This document shows, in pieces, positions 15,466-23,452 of a DNA stretch of 26,849 bases; position 1 is the first letter of the stretch; each line of letters opens with the position of its first letter. The DNA is from Bacteroidales bacterium. Lineage in GTDB: Bacteria; Bacteroidota; Bacteroidia; Bacteroidales; Lentimicrobiaceae. Location of the stretch: positions 1 to 26,849 of the forward strand of contig JALHHH010000032.1 in assembly GCA_022837485.1 (NCBI GenBank). The letters run 5' to 3'. The position numbers were made by a program, and so were the translations under genes. A model generated the notes under the pieces. The model was not told the DNA's origin. It was given only the letters and a program-made list of their open reading frames with translations, and did not search any database.

Positions 15466-17259
15466 CTACATATCTATATCAAGATTCAGCTGATCCTTAA
15501 GCTTCTTTATGACGGGATTCTGACCGGCAAGATTATCAAACTTCTCCTGATCGGTATATGGCTTTCGCGATTCAGGCGGTCGATCGGCAATCAGAGTCTC
15601 TATCTGTATGCCCCAGTTGTTGAGCGATTCCCGGAGGATCGAAAGCATCTCTCCACGCCTGTGAAAAATCTCTCCTTCCTGAATTTTGTTATCCACAGTA
15701 ACCACCACCTTGAATTCATCGGTCAGAACCGGAGGCCGGCAGGTCAGGGTATTGTAAAGATTCGGCTGGGTTGCAGCCACTTTTTTTGCCATTGGCTCCC
15801 ACACACGTTCCAGATCGTTTTGGGTAAACTGATCTCTCGTTTCCGGCAGAACCTCTGCTGCAGCCTCCGAATCATCCCTGGTCTCCTCCCCCGTTACGGA
15901 TCCGGATTTCATTATCTTCCCAACGTTAACGCCGCTGAATGTACGCACGACCTTACTTTTTGAACCCTGCACCGTTTCCGCTGCGGAAGGAACCGGAGAG
16001 GGAGCAGCAACCGGAGTCGGGGTCACTGAACCCGGCGGTGCAGCATGAGATTGTGGAACAGGCGTGACAGGAGCCAGACCAGCCGGCGACTGTACCGGAG
16101 CTGACTGAACCTTACGCGACGTCTCCGGCTTAGGATTAGCTGCCGAAACTACACCGGCATCAGCCGGGACGGCAAGGTTGCACAATTGCATAAGCACTAT
16201 TTCCAGGTGTAAACGCTTGTTGTTGCTTACCTTATAATTCAAATCACACTGATTCAGCAATTCCAGCGCTTTCATAAGGAATTGAGCCGAACATGCGGAC
16301 GACTGTGCTGCATACAGACTCCGGATGTTTGCACTAGTTTCCAGAAGAGCCAGGGTTCCATCATCCTTACTCACCAGAAGATTGCGCAGGTGCTGACCAA
16401 GTCCGGTAACAAAATGCTGACCATCGAAACCGTTGGCTATGATTTCATTAACAGTAAGCAGGGTCCGACTGACATTGCCTTCCAGAATATAGCCGGTAAT
16501 ACGGAAATAATAATCGTGGTCAAGAACATTCAGATTTTCAATTACCTGCCTGTAGGTCAGTGTTTTGCCGGCAAAACTAACAAGCTGATCAAACATCGAG
16601 AGGGCGTCGCGCAAACCTCCGTCGGCTTTCTGGGCAATAACATGAAGGGCATCCGTTTCCGCTTCTACATGTTCTTCATGAGCAACATTTGCCAGGTGCA
16701 TAGCAATATCTTCCACACTGATTCTCCGGAAGTCGAAAATCTGGCATCTCGACAGAATGGTCGGCAGGATTTTATGCTTTTCGGTAGTCGCCAGTATGAA
16801 CTTTGCATATGTGGGAGGCTCTTCAAGGGTTTTGAGAAAAGCATTAAATGCAGCCTGCGAAAGCATATGTACCTCGTCGATGATATAAACCTTATACTTT
16901 CCCGACTGCGGTGGAATTCTTACCTGGTCGACCAGTGAGCGGATATCTTCAACTGAATTGTTGGAAGCGGCATCCAGCTCATAAATATTAAATGAAGACG
17001 ATTTATTGAACGATTCGCACGATTCGCACGTATTGCATGCTTCCCCGTCGGGACGGAGGTTGCGGCAATTGATGGTTTTCGCCAGGATTCGTGCACAGGT
17101 GGTTTTGCCAACGCCACGAGGTCCGGTAAATAAAAAAGCCTGTGCGATCTGCTGATTGCGGATGGCATTTTTTAAAGTATTGGTAATGGAGGCCTGGCCT
17201 ATAACCGTTGCGAAGGTTACAGGTCGATATTTTCTGGCAGAAACAATAAAATTTTCCAT
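15466..17259 (-). CDS. dnaX: DNA polymerase III subunit gamma/tau
   Basis: A 597-residue clamp-loader ATPase. It starts with the typical MENFIVSARKYRP, has Walker A G46-T53 (GPRGVGKT), a zinc site C65, C75, C78, C81, Walker B-type DEVHML, and sensor 1 region SRCQIFDF. After the collar domain, residues about 390-480 form a Pro/Ala/Val-rich low-complexity linker, followed by a C-terminal domain of tau type. It loads the sliding clamp during replication. The start at 17259 is chosen over an in-frame ATG at 17313 because only the shorter protein begins with the conserved N-terminus and because a promoter lies between the two. I saw no slippery A-run that would make a separate gamma form. Confidence 0.96.
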   Translation of the reverse strand: MENFIVSARKYRPVTFATVIGQASITNTLKNAIRNQQIAQAFLFTGPRGVGKTTCARILAKTINCRNLRPDGEACNTCESCESFNKSSSFNIYELDAASNNSVEDIRSLVDQVRIPPQSGKYKVYIIDEVHMLSQAAFNAFLKTLEEPPTYAKFILATTEKHKILPTILSRCQIFDFRRISVEDIAMHLANVAHEEHVEAETDALHVIAQKADGGLRDALSMFDQLVSFAGKTLTYRQVIENLNVLDHDYYFRITGYILEGNVSRTLLTVNEIIANGFDGQHFVTGLGQHLRNLLVSKDDGTLALLETSANIRSLYAAQSSACSAQFLMKALELLNQCDLNYKVSNNKRLHLEIVLMQLCNLAVPADAGVVSAANPKPETSRKVQSAPVQSPAGLAPVTPVPQSHAAPPGSVTPTPVAAPSPVPSAAETVQGSKSKVVRTFSGVNVGKIMKSGSVTGEETRDDSEAAAEVLPETRDQFTQNDLERVWEPMAKKVAATQPNLYNTLTCRPPVLTDEFKVVVTVDNKIQEGEIFHRRGEMLSILRESLNNWGIQIETLIADRPPESRKPYTDQEKFDNLAGQNPVIKKLKDQLNLDIDM

Positions 17260-17289
17260 TCTGATTTTACACCTCTTGTTTTGGGAGGC

Positions 17290-17320
17290 CAAACCTACAT
17301 GAATAAATTGCAATTCACAA
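17290..17320 (-). promoter_or_regulatory. Promoter of dnaX
   Basis: On the minus strand a TTG (17318-17320) is followed by exactly 20 bases and then TAGGTTTG (17290-17297), matching the Bacteroidota -33/-7 pattern. The -7 element ends 30 bases before the dnaX ATG at 17259. An AGAGG lies about 14 bases before that ATG. Confidence 0.6.
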
Positions 17321-17444
17321 GAACCGCAGAAATTTTCATACAGTCCGGCCCGCTCTGTTATTTACCTTGACCATTAAGGAATCCAACCCCCTTTTCCGGA
17401 TTTGCACCCCAAAGCATTACACATCAATCGGCCAGTTTCCGGAT

Positions 17445-18848
17445 CTAATTTTCGATTACCTCGGCAGCAATCAACCGATCGAAACGGGTGCCCTGTTCCC
17501 TGTAATATACAAGTACAGTGTATGTATTATGTGTTTCATAAAGACTCCCTTCGATACGTCGCAGCGTCGCCGATGATTCTCCATTTGGCAGAAATGCATA
17601 CAGGTAATTGTAATATCCCTGTTTCAGATAAAGTCGTGCTTCATATCCGCGGCGGGCAAAATTATACGACATACGGCCAGCAGCCCGTCGATCGCCCGGA
17701 CTTGTGGTTGTTGCGCTCAATTGCCAATCGGTGAGCGAGCCCAGGATATACAGGGCTCCGTCGTTCATTGGCTCTTTGTACGGAATAAAAAAATCGACCC
17801 ATACGTATTCCGCTTCCGTCCGGCTGTCGCGTGCGTCTTCGGTTTTTATCAGCCTCTGTCCGTTTATATCGGAATACGTAACATACGCCTTGGTCGTTCT
17901 CGGAATATCGGGCAGCAGGGTCACATGAAAACCGTCGTTTCTGTTCTCAACCCTGGCTACACGTTCTGAGGTATAACGCAGACTTTTGGTGTCGAAATAA
18001 CGAAACTCATTCCCTCCTTCAAAGCTGTTCCTTCCGTCGGTATAGTGGTAATCCAGTTCATCCGTTCGCATCATCAGGGGTTGTAATCCCCAGATGGCAT
18101 TATCCCAGCGATGGTTTTGCTGGATTACAACTTTAAGCTCACGGCCGGGATCAATAATCTGGTAGGAGGCATGCAGAATGGAAAAGGGAATTTCCTGATG
18201 TGAGAAGTATTGTTCTATAACGCTCGAACGTTTTACCCTGCCTTCAACTTTAACTCGGGGATCAACCACCATAAACCTTCGGGTAATGACCGGATAATCA
18301 GGCATACCTTCGGGATAAACCTTCAGAAGATAATTCCCCGGAAGGGTAAAGCGAAGATTGTCGTTTGGCAATATTAGGTTGTAATGCGTAAAACTCTGCA
18401 GGGTGTTGAATGAGTACTGATAATCTCGTATGTAATCTTCCGTAAAGCCCTCGATGTACTCATTCTGCCACAGATCGGTAGGATTCCAGGCGGCATCGCA
18501 GTGAATCACCGTATACTGCCACACCTTGTAATCGGCGTCCAGGTCGTCGAAAGACAGTTTTAACTTCTCGTCCGAATTGTATAAGAGAATCGGAGGAGTA
18601 AGCTCCCACCCTTCTCTGTGAAAAAGCACCGTGCGCAGTGATGCCGTATAAATGAAATCCTCGTACCTGAGAAATCCCGAATCGTAATAATCGTCGCCCC
18701 GTTGATTCTGTGCATTCTCCTCGCGAACGGCAGACTGCCTGTTTTTTCGTTTTCCAGAGGTTTCCTGCGACATCAGGGTGCCGTTGAATAAAAATACCGT
18801 CACGAAAAACGTGCTGATCAATTGCAGTAAATAAACAGGAACTTTCAT
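17445..18848 (-). CDS. Type IX secretion system plug protein (DUF5103 family)
   Basis: A 467-residue exported protein that I assign to the DUF5103/T9SS plug family from its overall sequence character. Residues 1-28 are a signal peptide (hydrophobic YLLQLISTFFVTVFLFNGTL, then MSQ). Typical segments are LFHREGWELTPPILLYNSDEKLKLSFDDLD, WQYTVIHCDAAWNPTDLWQNEYIEGF and, near the C-terminus, YILGSLTDWQ with YLKQGYYNYLYAF. Family members are periplasmic or outer-membrane proteins linked to the SprA translocon, where the plug seals the pore when no cargo passes. Residues 29-60 are an Arg/Gln/Asn-rich low-complexity stretch. It is transcribed toward dnaX with a 185-base gap and has a -7 element 24 bases upstream. 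Together with the cargo protein at 8297-9583 it indicates an active T9SS. Confidence 0.8.
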   Translation of the reverse strand: MKVPVYLLQLISTFFVTVFLFNGTLMSQETSGKRKNRQSAVREENAQNQRGDDYYDSGFLRYEDFIYTASLRTVLFHREGWELTPPILLYNSDEKLKLSFDDLDADYKVWQYTVIHCDAAWNPTDLWQNEYIEGFTEDYIRDYQYSFNTLQSFTHYNLILPNDNLRFTLPGNYLLKVYPEGMPDYPVITRRFMVVDPRVKVEGRVKRSSVIEQYFSHQEIPFSILHASYQIIDPGRELKVVIQQNHRWDNAIWGLQPLMMRTDELDYHYTDGRNSFEGGNEFRYFDTKSLRYTSERVARVENRNDGFHVTLLPDIPRTTKAYVTYSDINGQRLIKTEDARDSRTEAEYVWVDFFIPYKEPMNDGALYILGSLTDWQLSATTTSPGDRRAAGRMSYNFARRGYEARLYLKQGYYNYLYAFLPNGESSATLRRIEGSLYETHNTYTVLVYYREQGTRFDRLIAAEVIEN

Positions 18849-18872
18849 AGCTTTATATTACAACACAATTCA

Positions 18873-18899
18873 CAAAAATAAGAAATGCCGGCCATTTCT
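18873..18899 (-). promoter_or_regulatory. -7 element of the T9SS plug gene with adjacent inverted repeat
   Basis: On the minus strand TATTTTTG (18873-18880) matches TAnnTTTG, 24 bases before the gene start. Immediately upstream of it lies a perfect inverted repeat, AGAAATG (18881-18887) and CATTTCT (18893-18899) with 5 bases between. This sits in the spacer between -7 and -33 and could be an operator. No clear -33 TTG is seen. Confidence 0.45.
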
Positions 18900-19061
18900 G
18901 AAAGAAGGACCCTTTAAACCTGAAAAAATCAGGCCAAACATTTCATACGGGAGCTATGCAAACAATATTTACTTCCGGATGCGTTCGGAAAGAAATCCTC
19001 AGGCATTAAATTTAACATATTAATTATCTTTATTTTAAAAGCTATTTCAAAACAAAAATTC

Positions 19062-19086
19062 TACCCGTTTGAACAAGTATCGGGTA
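19062..19086. repeat. Inverted repeat 5' of the nqr leader promoter
   Basis: TACCCG (19062-19067) and CGGGTA (19081-19086) pair perfectly across 13 bases. The repeat lies 35 bases upstream of the -33 element at 19121. On the minus strand it is followed by a T-rich run (AATTTTTGTTTT), so it could instead end a minus-strand transcript. Either reading is tentative. Confidence 0.3.
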
Positions 19087-19120
19087 CGCAAAAAAGGTAA
19101 CGAAGCGATCACACAAAAAT

Positions 19121-19152
19121 TTTGACTTAAATGGAAGAAATCGTTAGCTTTG
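19121..19152 (+). promoter_or_regulatory. Strong Bacteroidota promoter upstream of the nqr leader
   Basis: TTTG at 19121-19124, 20 bases, then TAGCTTTG at 19145-19152: a complete match to the -33/-7 pattern and the best promoter in the window. Transcription should begin around 19158-19160, about 240 bases before the nqrA ATG. The -7 element overlaps a small odd palindrome, TTTGT-C-ACAAA (19149-19159). Confidence 0.7.
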
Positions 19153-19158
19153 TCACAA

Positions 19159-19323
19159 AAAGGCTTTAAACATAAACCGAAACAAGCCGGCGAGGGCGAA
19201 AATGCTGGTTTTTTTCGGGTTTAGCCATTTCTAGGAGAAATTCCGGAGTTCAGTAATAAGCTGAGGTACTGGACCTTAAGTTGTGCAGTGATGCAATTGG
19301 ACTACCGGGATTAAAAAAATCCT
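19159..19323 (+). ncRNA. Candidate structured RNA or 5' leader upstream of nqrA
   Basis: Downstream of a strong promoter the sequence folds by eye into consecutive hairpins. The first is long: AAACC-GAAA...GCCGGC (19174-19191) pairs with GCTGG...TTTC-GGGTTT (19204-19222) with one bulge and one mismatch, and GGCT/AGCC (19162-19165, 19223-19226) may close it. The second is 19243-19272 (CCGGAG..CAG with CTGA..CTGG, several G-U pairs). The third, 19284-19295, is TGCA-GTGA-TGCA with a GNRA-type loop. The fourth, 19308-19322, is GGATT/AATCC around an A-loop. No T-tract follows, so it may read into nqrA as a leader. It does not match any riboswitch, 6S, SRP or tmRNA signature I can recall. Confidence 0.42.
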
Positions 19324-19355
19324 CATGCACAAAAGTAAATATTTAAGTAAATCAA

Positions 19356-19363
19356 TACCTTTG
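19356..19363 (+). promoter_or_regulatory. Proximal -7 element for nqrA
   Basis: TACCTTTG matches TAnnTTTG and lies 37 bases before the nqrA ATG at 19400. No good -33 element is present at the right distance, so it could be an activator-dependent or chance match. It would give an nqr transcript without the structured leader. Confidence 0.42.
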
Positions 19364-19399
19364 CCCACCAAAACGCGTCTCTCTGTAATTACACGTATT

Positions 19400-20746
19400 A
19401 TGCCGAAGACCATTAAACTAACCAAAGGATTAGACATCCGGCTTAAAGGTGCAGCCGAAAAGAAAATTGAACAACTGGCACCCAGTCATTTTGCGATGAA
19501 GCCGACCGACTTTACAGGCGTATTTCCCAGGCTTCAGGTAAAAGAAGGCGATACGGTGAAGGCCGGCACACCGGTTTTTATCGACAAGTACCGTGAAAAC
19601 CTTGTCTTTACTTCGCCCGTGAGCGGAAAGATCGCAGAGATCAAGCGAGGCGATAAAAGAGTTCTTCTGGAGATCCGCATCGAGGCGGATGGCAGAAACG
19701 AAAGACTTGATTTTGGAGCAGCCGATCCTGGCACACTTTCGCGCGAACAGTTGGTTGAAAAAATGCTTGTCAGCGGAGTCTGGCCGGTAATCAGGCAAAG
19801 GCCTTACGGCATTGTAGCCAATCCAGACCATACGCCTAAAGCGGTGCACATCTCTGCATTCGACACGGCTCCCCTGGCTCCCGATTACGATTTCATTGTT
19901 AACGGCCAGGGACGGCACTTTCAAACCGGACTGGATGTACTTGCCAAACTCAGCAACGGTAAGGTAAATATGAACATCAGCAGTAAAACCAGAGCTGCTG
20001 AATTTACATCGGTTAGGAATGCTGACATAAATACATTCAGCGGACCGCACCCTGCCGGAAATGTCGGCGTCCAGATTCATCACATCGACCCCATCAACAA
20101 GGGCGATGTTGTATGGTTTGCCGGTGTTCAGGATGTTATCACCATCGGAAAATTGTTTAACGAAGGAACTTACGATGCATCCATCGTTGCAGCACTCGCC
20201 GGGTCGGAAGTAAAAAAACCGCAGTACTACAGAACAATGCGTTCGGCTGCCATATCCGGCATGGTTGAAGGAAATGTAAATCCGGGTGAACAAAGATATA
20301 TCTCAGGAAATGTCCTGACCGGAATGGCCATTCGCCCCGACAACTACCTTGGTTTCTACGATACAATGGTCACCGTAATTCCGGAAGGTAATTATCATGA
20401 ATTTATAGGATGGGCATTGCCGGGCTTCGGAAAGTTCAGTTTTTCACGCGCATTTTTCTCCTGGCTCACCCCGGGGAAAGAATACAAACTCGACACCAAC
20501 CTGCACGGCGGCGAAAGGGCTTACGTAATGACCGGACAATTCGAGAAAGTACTTCCTATGGACATTTATCCGCTGCAGCTGATTAAAGCTATACTTGCCG
20601 AGGACATCGATCTGATGGAAAATCTGGGTATTTATGAAGTCGAGCCCGAAGATTTTGCCCTCTGTGAATTCATCGATACCTCGAAAACGGAAATTCAGTC
20701 CATCGTACGAAAAGGACTTGAAATTATGCGAAAGGAGATGAGCTAA
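19400..20746 (+). CDS. nqrA: Na+-translocating NADH:quinone reductase subunit A
   Basis: A 448-residue peripheral subunit, essentially the length of characterised NqrA. It begins KTIKLTKGLDIRLKGAAEKK and contains the barrel-sandwich region LQVKEGDTVKAGTPVFIDK...VSGKIAEIKRG, then VHISAFDTAPLAPDYDFIVNGQ and HHIDPINKGDVVWFAGVQDV. NqrA lies on the cytoplasmic face and has been linked to quinone binding. The ATG at 19400 is chosen because homology starts there; an in-frame ATG 25 codons earlier lies upstream of the proximal -7 element. First gene of a six-gene operon, with a 79-base gap containing a hairpin before nqrB. Confidence 0.96.
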   Translation: MPKTIKLTKGLDIRLKGAAEKKIEQLAPSHFAMKPTDFTGVFPRLQVKEGDTVKAGTPVFIDKYRENLVFTSPVSGKIAEIKRGDKRVLLEIRIEADGRNERLDFGAADPGTLSREQLVEKMLVSGVWPVIRQRPYGIVANPDHTPKAVHISAFDTAPLAPDYDFIVNGQGRHFQTGLDVLAKLSNGKVNMNISSKTRAAEFTSVRNADINTFSGPHPAGNVGVQIHHIDPINKGDVVWFAGVQDVITIGKLFNEGTYDASIVAALAGSEVKKPQYYRTMRSAAISGMVEGNVNPGEQRYISGNVLTGMAIRPDNYLGFYDTMVTVIPEGNYHEFIGWALPGFGKFSFSRAFFSWLTPGKEYKLDTNLHGGERAYVMTGQFEKVLPMDIYPLQLIKAILAEDIDLMENLGIYEVEPEDFALCEFIDTSKTEIQSIVRKGLEIMRKEMS

Positions 20747-20759
20747 CGCAATACCATCC

Positions 20760-20783
20760 TGCTGACAGTTAAAACAGTCGGCA
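20760..20783 (+). repeat. Stem-loop in the nqrA-nqrB gap
   Basis: TGCTGAC (20760-20766) pairs with GTCGGCA (20777-20783) over 7 bases with one G-U pair and a 10-base A-rich loop. No T-tract follows. Such intercistronic hairpins often mark mRNA processing or stabilise a 3' end; nqrA is needed in the same complex as nqrB, so full termination is unlikely. Confidence 0.4.
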
Positions 20784-20825
20784 CCAAAACAAGAAACTCT
20801 ATATTTACAAATCAACCGATATTGA

Positions 20826-21983
20826 ATGAAAGCGCTCAGAAAGTATCTTGACAAGATCAAGCCTCAGTTTCAGAAGGGCGGAAAGTTCGAAAAGCTCCAT
20901 TCCACATTTGACGCCTTCGAGACCTTCCTGTTTGTCCCCGACAAAACGACTTTCCGCGGTAGCCATATCCGCGACAGCATCGACATGAAGCGCACCATGA
21001 GCATTGTGGTGATCGCTCTGCTCCCGGCGCTGCTGTTTGGCATATGGAACGTCGGACATCAGCACTTCCTTTCACTGGGCGAAATGGCCCCGTTCTGGAA
21101 TAAAGTTGGATTCGGCCTCCTGAAAGTATTACCCATAATTATTGTATCCTATGCTACCGGACTTGCGATAGAGTTTATCTTCGCCCAGATCAGGCATCAC
21201 GAGGTAAACGAAGGATTCCTGGTTTCGGGTATGCTGATACCCCTGGTTCTGCCTCCCGATCTTCCACTCTGGATGGTAGCCCTTGCCACCGCATTTGCCG
21301 TTATCATAGGCAAAGAGGTTTTCGGCGGAACCGGTATGAATATCCTGAACCCGGCACTTACAGCCCGTGCTTTTCTCTTCTTTGCCTACCCGGCTCAGAT
21401 GTCGGGCGATAAGGTGTGGATAGCAGATAAGGCCGACGCCTTTTCAGGAGCTACTCCGCTTGCCGAAGCCACAGCCGGAATCGAAAGCGGTGTTGTACAT
21501 TTCACCCATTCCTTTCAGGAAATGTTCCTGGGTCTGATCCCGGGGTCTATTGGTGAAACCTCTACCCTTGCCATCCTTATCGGAGCACTGATTCTGGTCT
21601 TTACCGGAATCGGATCGCTCAGAATTATGCTCTCGGTAATTGCCGGCGGCATCTTTATGGGCGGCATCCTGAATATTTTCGGAGCCAATGCCTATATGGA
21701 TGTACCGTTCTATTACCACCTGGTGATCGGCGGGTTTGCATTCGGAACCGTTTTTATGGCAACCGACCCCGTTACTGCCGCGCAAACAAACAAGGGTAAA
21801 ATCATTTACGGCTTCCTTATCGGACTTATGGCCGTTCTTATCCGAGTCCTGAACCCGGCTTATCCCGAAGGTATGATGCTGGCTATATTGCTGATGAATG
21901 TCTTCGCTCCGCTGATCGATCACTACGTGGTTGAAGCAAACATCAAGCGGAGGCTTAAGCGCATGAAACCTGCCAAAGCCTGA
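20826..21983 (+). CDS. nqrB: Na+-translocating NADH:quinone reductase subunit B
   Basis: A 385-residue integral membrane subunit with about ten hydrophobic segments after a soluble N-terminus of about 55 residues. The covalent FMN site is the SGAT motif at 207-210, with T210 the expected flavinylated threonine. Other family hallmarks are GKEVFGGTGMNILNPALTARAFLFFAYP just upstream and FMATDPVTAAQTNKGKIIYG near the end. NqrB also carries riboflavin and is part of the Na+ pathway in studied complexes. FMN attachment requires ApbE, which is encoded a few kilobases downstream. Length is slightly short of the Vibrio protein, in line with Bacteroidota homologues. Confidence 0.96.
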   Translation: MKALRKYLDKIKPQFQKGGKFEKLHSTFDAFETFLFVPDKTTFRGSHIRDSIDMKRTMSIVVIALLPALLFGIWNVGHQHFLSLGEMAPFWNKVGFGLLKVLPIIIVSYATGLAIEFIFAQIRHHEVNEGFLVSGMLIPLVLPPDLPLWMVALATAFAVIIGKEVFGGTGMNILNPALTARAFLFFAYPAQMSGDKVWIADKADAFSGATPLAEATAGIESGVVHFTHSFQEMFLGLIPGSIGETSTLAILIGALILVFTGIGSLRIMLSVIAGGIFMGGILNIFGANAYMDVPFYYHLVIGGFAFGTVFMATDPVTAAQTNKGKIIYGFLIGLMAVLIRVLNPAYPEGMMLAILLMNVFAPLIDHYVVEANIKRRLKRMKPAKA

Positions 21984-22011
21984 TTAACAGAACCTTTTAA
22001 AACGAGCATTT

Positions 22012-22773
22012 ATGTACAGCAACGGATATATTTTCAGATATGCATCCATCATGGTTATCGTGGTGGCTGCGCTGCTCTCTGCTGCCGCACTCCTGCTGCA
22101 ACCAGCACAGGAACGAAACGTCAAAATTGAAAAAATTCAGGACATTTTGCGGTCGGCAAACATTGAATCAACTACGGCAAATGCTGAACAGCTTTACGAT
22201 ACTTACATTGTAAAGGAGATTGTCATCAACAGTAAAGGCGAAGAAATCGGAGTTTATTCCGGAGGGAAATTCGAAACCGGCGACCGCCGCGCATTTCTTG
22301 TTGATGTGAAAACGGAGCTTAAAAACAAGCAATTGAAAGCACAGGGTAAAACGGCAGCAGAACCGGTATTCCCATTGTTTATTGCCCGTAAGGACAATCG
22401 GGATATATACATCATTCCTCTGCACGGTGTAGGTTTGTGGGGACCCGTTTGGGGCAACATTGCGCTCAACAGCGATCTTAAAACGGTTGAAGGGGTCACG
22501 TTTGGCCATAAGGGCGAAACACCCGGACTTGGTGCTGAAATCGCCACCGAGATTTTTACCGGGCAGTTTCCTGCTAAAACAATCTTTGATGATAAGGGAA
22601 ATTTCACTTCCATACAAGTAGTTAAAGGAGGAGTAGCCAACTCAAACCTCGATCCAAGCCACGGGGTAGATGCCATCTCAGGCGGTACAATCACCAGTAA
22701 CGGAGTATCTGCCATGCTGAACGACTGCCTCGAAAATTATGTTACATATTTTCAAAATAAGAAAGCCTTATGA
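22012..22773 (+). CDS. nqrC: Na+-translocating NADH:quinone reductase subunit C
   Basis: A 253-residue subunit with one N-terminal membrane helix (residues 10-30, YASIMVIVVAALLSAAALLL) and a periplasmic FMN-binding domain. The flavinylation motif is S223-G-G-T226, followed by ITS, so T226 should carry FMN through a phosphoester bond. The family segment GHKGETPGLGAEI is present upstream of it. NqrC passes electrons on the outer side of the membrane between the intramembrane Fe-S centre and NqrB. Its stop overlaps the nqrD start by four bases (ATGA at 22770-22773), showing tight translational coupling. Confidence 0.95.
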   Translation: MYSNGYIFRYASIMVIVVAALLSAAALLLQPAQERNVKIEKIQDILRSANIESTTANAEQLYDTYIVKEIVINSKGEEIGVYSGGKFETGDRRAFLVDVKTELKNKQLKAQGKTAAEPVFPLFIARKDNRDIYIIPLHGVGLWGPVWGNIALNSDLKTVEGVTFGHKGETPGLGAEIATEIFTGQFPAKTIFDDKGNFTSIQVVKGGVANSNLDPSHGVDAISGGTITSNGVSAMLNDCLENYVTYFQNKKAL

Positions 22774-23423
22774 GTACTGTAAAGACCGAAAGAGAGCCTC
22801 TCTTCTCAGCGAAGACAAAAAAGCTGCTGTTAGGCCCGCTCAATAAAGACAATCCGATTACCGTTCAGGTACTTGGAATATGTTCCGCACTTGCCGTTAC
22901 CGTAAAGCTGGAACCCGCCGTAGTAATGTCAATTTCAGTAATTGCCGTCACCGCGATTGCAAATCTCGTAATCTCACTGCTGCGCAATACCATCCCCCCG
23001 CGAATCAGGATTATTGTTCAGCTGGTGGTAATCGCTTCTCTCGTAATCCTGGTCGATCAGATTCTGAAGGCTTTTATGTATGATGTCAGCAAACAGCTTT
23101 CGGTGTTTGTGGGACTTATCATTACCAACTGTATCATTATGGGTCGTCTTGAGGCTTTTGCCATGGCAAATAAACCATGGCACTCCTTTGTCGATGGCAT
23201 CGGTAACGGATTGGGATACGGAATTATCCTGGTAATCGTTGCCTTCTTCCGCGAACTTCTGGGATCCGGAACTATCTGGGGACTAAAGGTTGTTCCCAAT
23301 GCATTTTACGAACTGGGATATGTAAACAACGGACTAATGATTCTGCCTCCGATGGCGCTCATAGTAGTTGGAATCATCATCTGGGTTCAGCGTTCAAAAA
23401 ACCCTGATCTTCAGGAAGATTAA
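22770..23423 (+). CDS. nqrD: Na+-translocating NADH:quinone reductase subunit D
   Basis: A 217-residue membrane subunit with about six helices. It carries two intramembrane cysteines in the positions expected for the NqrD/NqrE [2Fe-2S] centre: C38 in LGICSALAVT and C121 in ITNCIIMGR. Family segments include NTIPPRIRIIVQLVVIA and GNGLGYGIIL, and EAFAMANKP follows the second cysteine. The N-terminus is a soluble stretch of about 28 residues. Related to RnfE/RnfA-type proteins, but the neighbouring nqrA and nqrF identify the complex as NQR. The start overlaps the end of nqrC. Confidence 0.95.
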   Translation: MSTVKTEREPLFSAKTKKLLLGPLNKDNPITVQVLGICSALAVTVKLEPAVVMSISVIAVTAIANLVISLLRNTIPPRIRIIVQLVVIASLVILVDQILKAFMYDVSKQLSVFVGLIITNCIIMGRLEAFAMANKPWHSFVDGIGNGLGYGIILVIVAFFRELLGSGTIWGLKVVPNAFYELGYVNNGLMILPPMALIVVGIIIWVQRSKNPDLQED

Positions 23424-23452
23424 TCGTGTAAAACCCCAACACCGGACGTATC

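Larger units (their letters stand above)
18849..19399. other. 551-base intergenic region between the T9SS plug gene and nqrA
   Basis: No protein gene is supported here apart from a possible 10-codon leader frame. The left third carries the minus-strand plug promoter and a small hairpin (CCTGA 18919-18923 with TCAGG 18929-18933). The middle, 18960-19060, is A/T-rich and unremarkable. A 6-base inverted repeat follows at 19062-19086, then a strong plus-strand promoter at 19121-19152, a run of hairpins at 19162-19323, and a second -7 element at 19356-19363 close to nqrA. The length and order suggest separate control of divergent genes plus a structured transcript ahead of nqrA. Confidence 0.6.

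Noticed and set aside
16282..16938. 218-codon plus-strand frame inside dnaX
   Set aside because: Antisense to the ATPase and zinc region of dnaX; no supporting signal.
17260..17313. Upstream dnaX start at 17313
   Set aside because: The extra 18 residues are not family-like and the promoter at 17290-17320 lies between the two starts.
17393..17444. Direct repeat TTTCCGGAT (17393-17401 and 17436-17444)
   Set aside because: Only two 9-base copies in ordinary intergenic sequence with no relation to a promoter; likely chance.
19159..19323. 6S RNA, SRP RNA, tmRNA or a known riboswitch ahead of nqrA
   Set aside because: No single long rod with a central bubble as in 6S, no SRP tetraloop region, no tRNA-like ends, and no riboswitch core I can recall; left as an unassigned structured RNA.
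19430..20293. 287-codon minus-strand frame inside nqrA
   Set aside because: Long only because of codon bias in nqrA; no motif, no promoter, and nqrA is certain.
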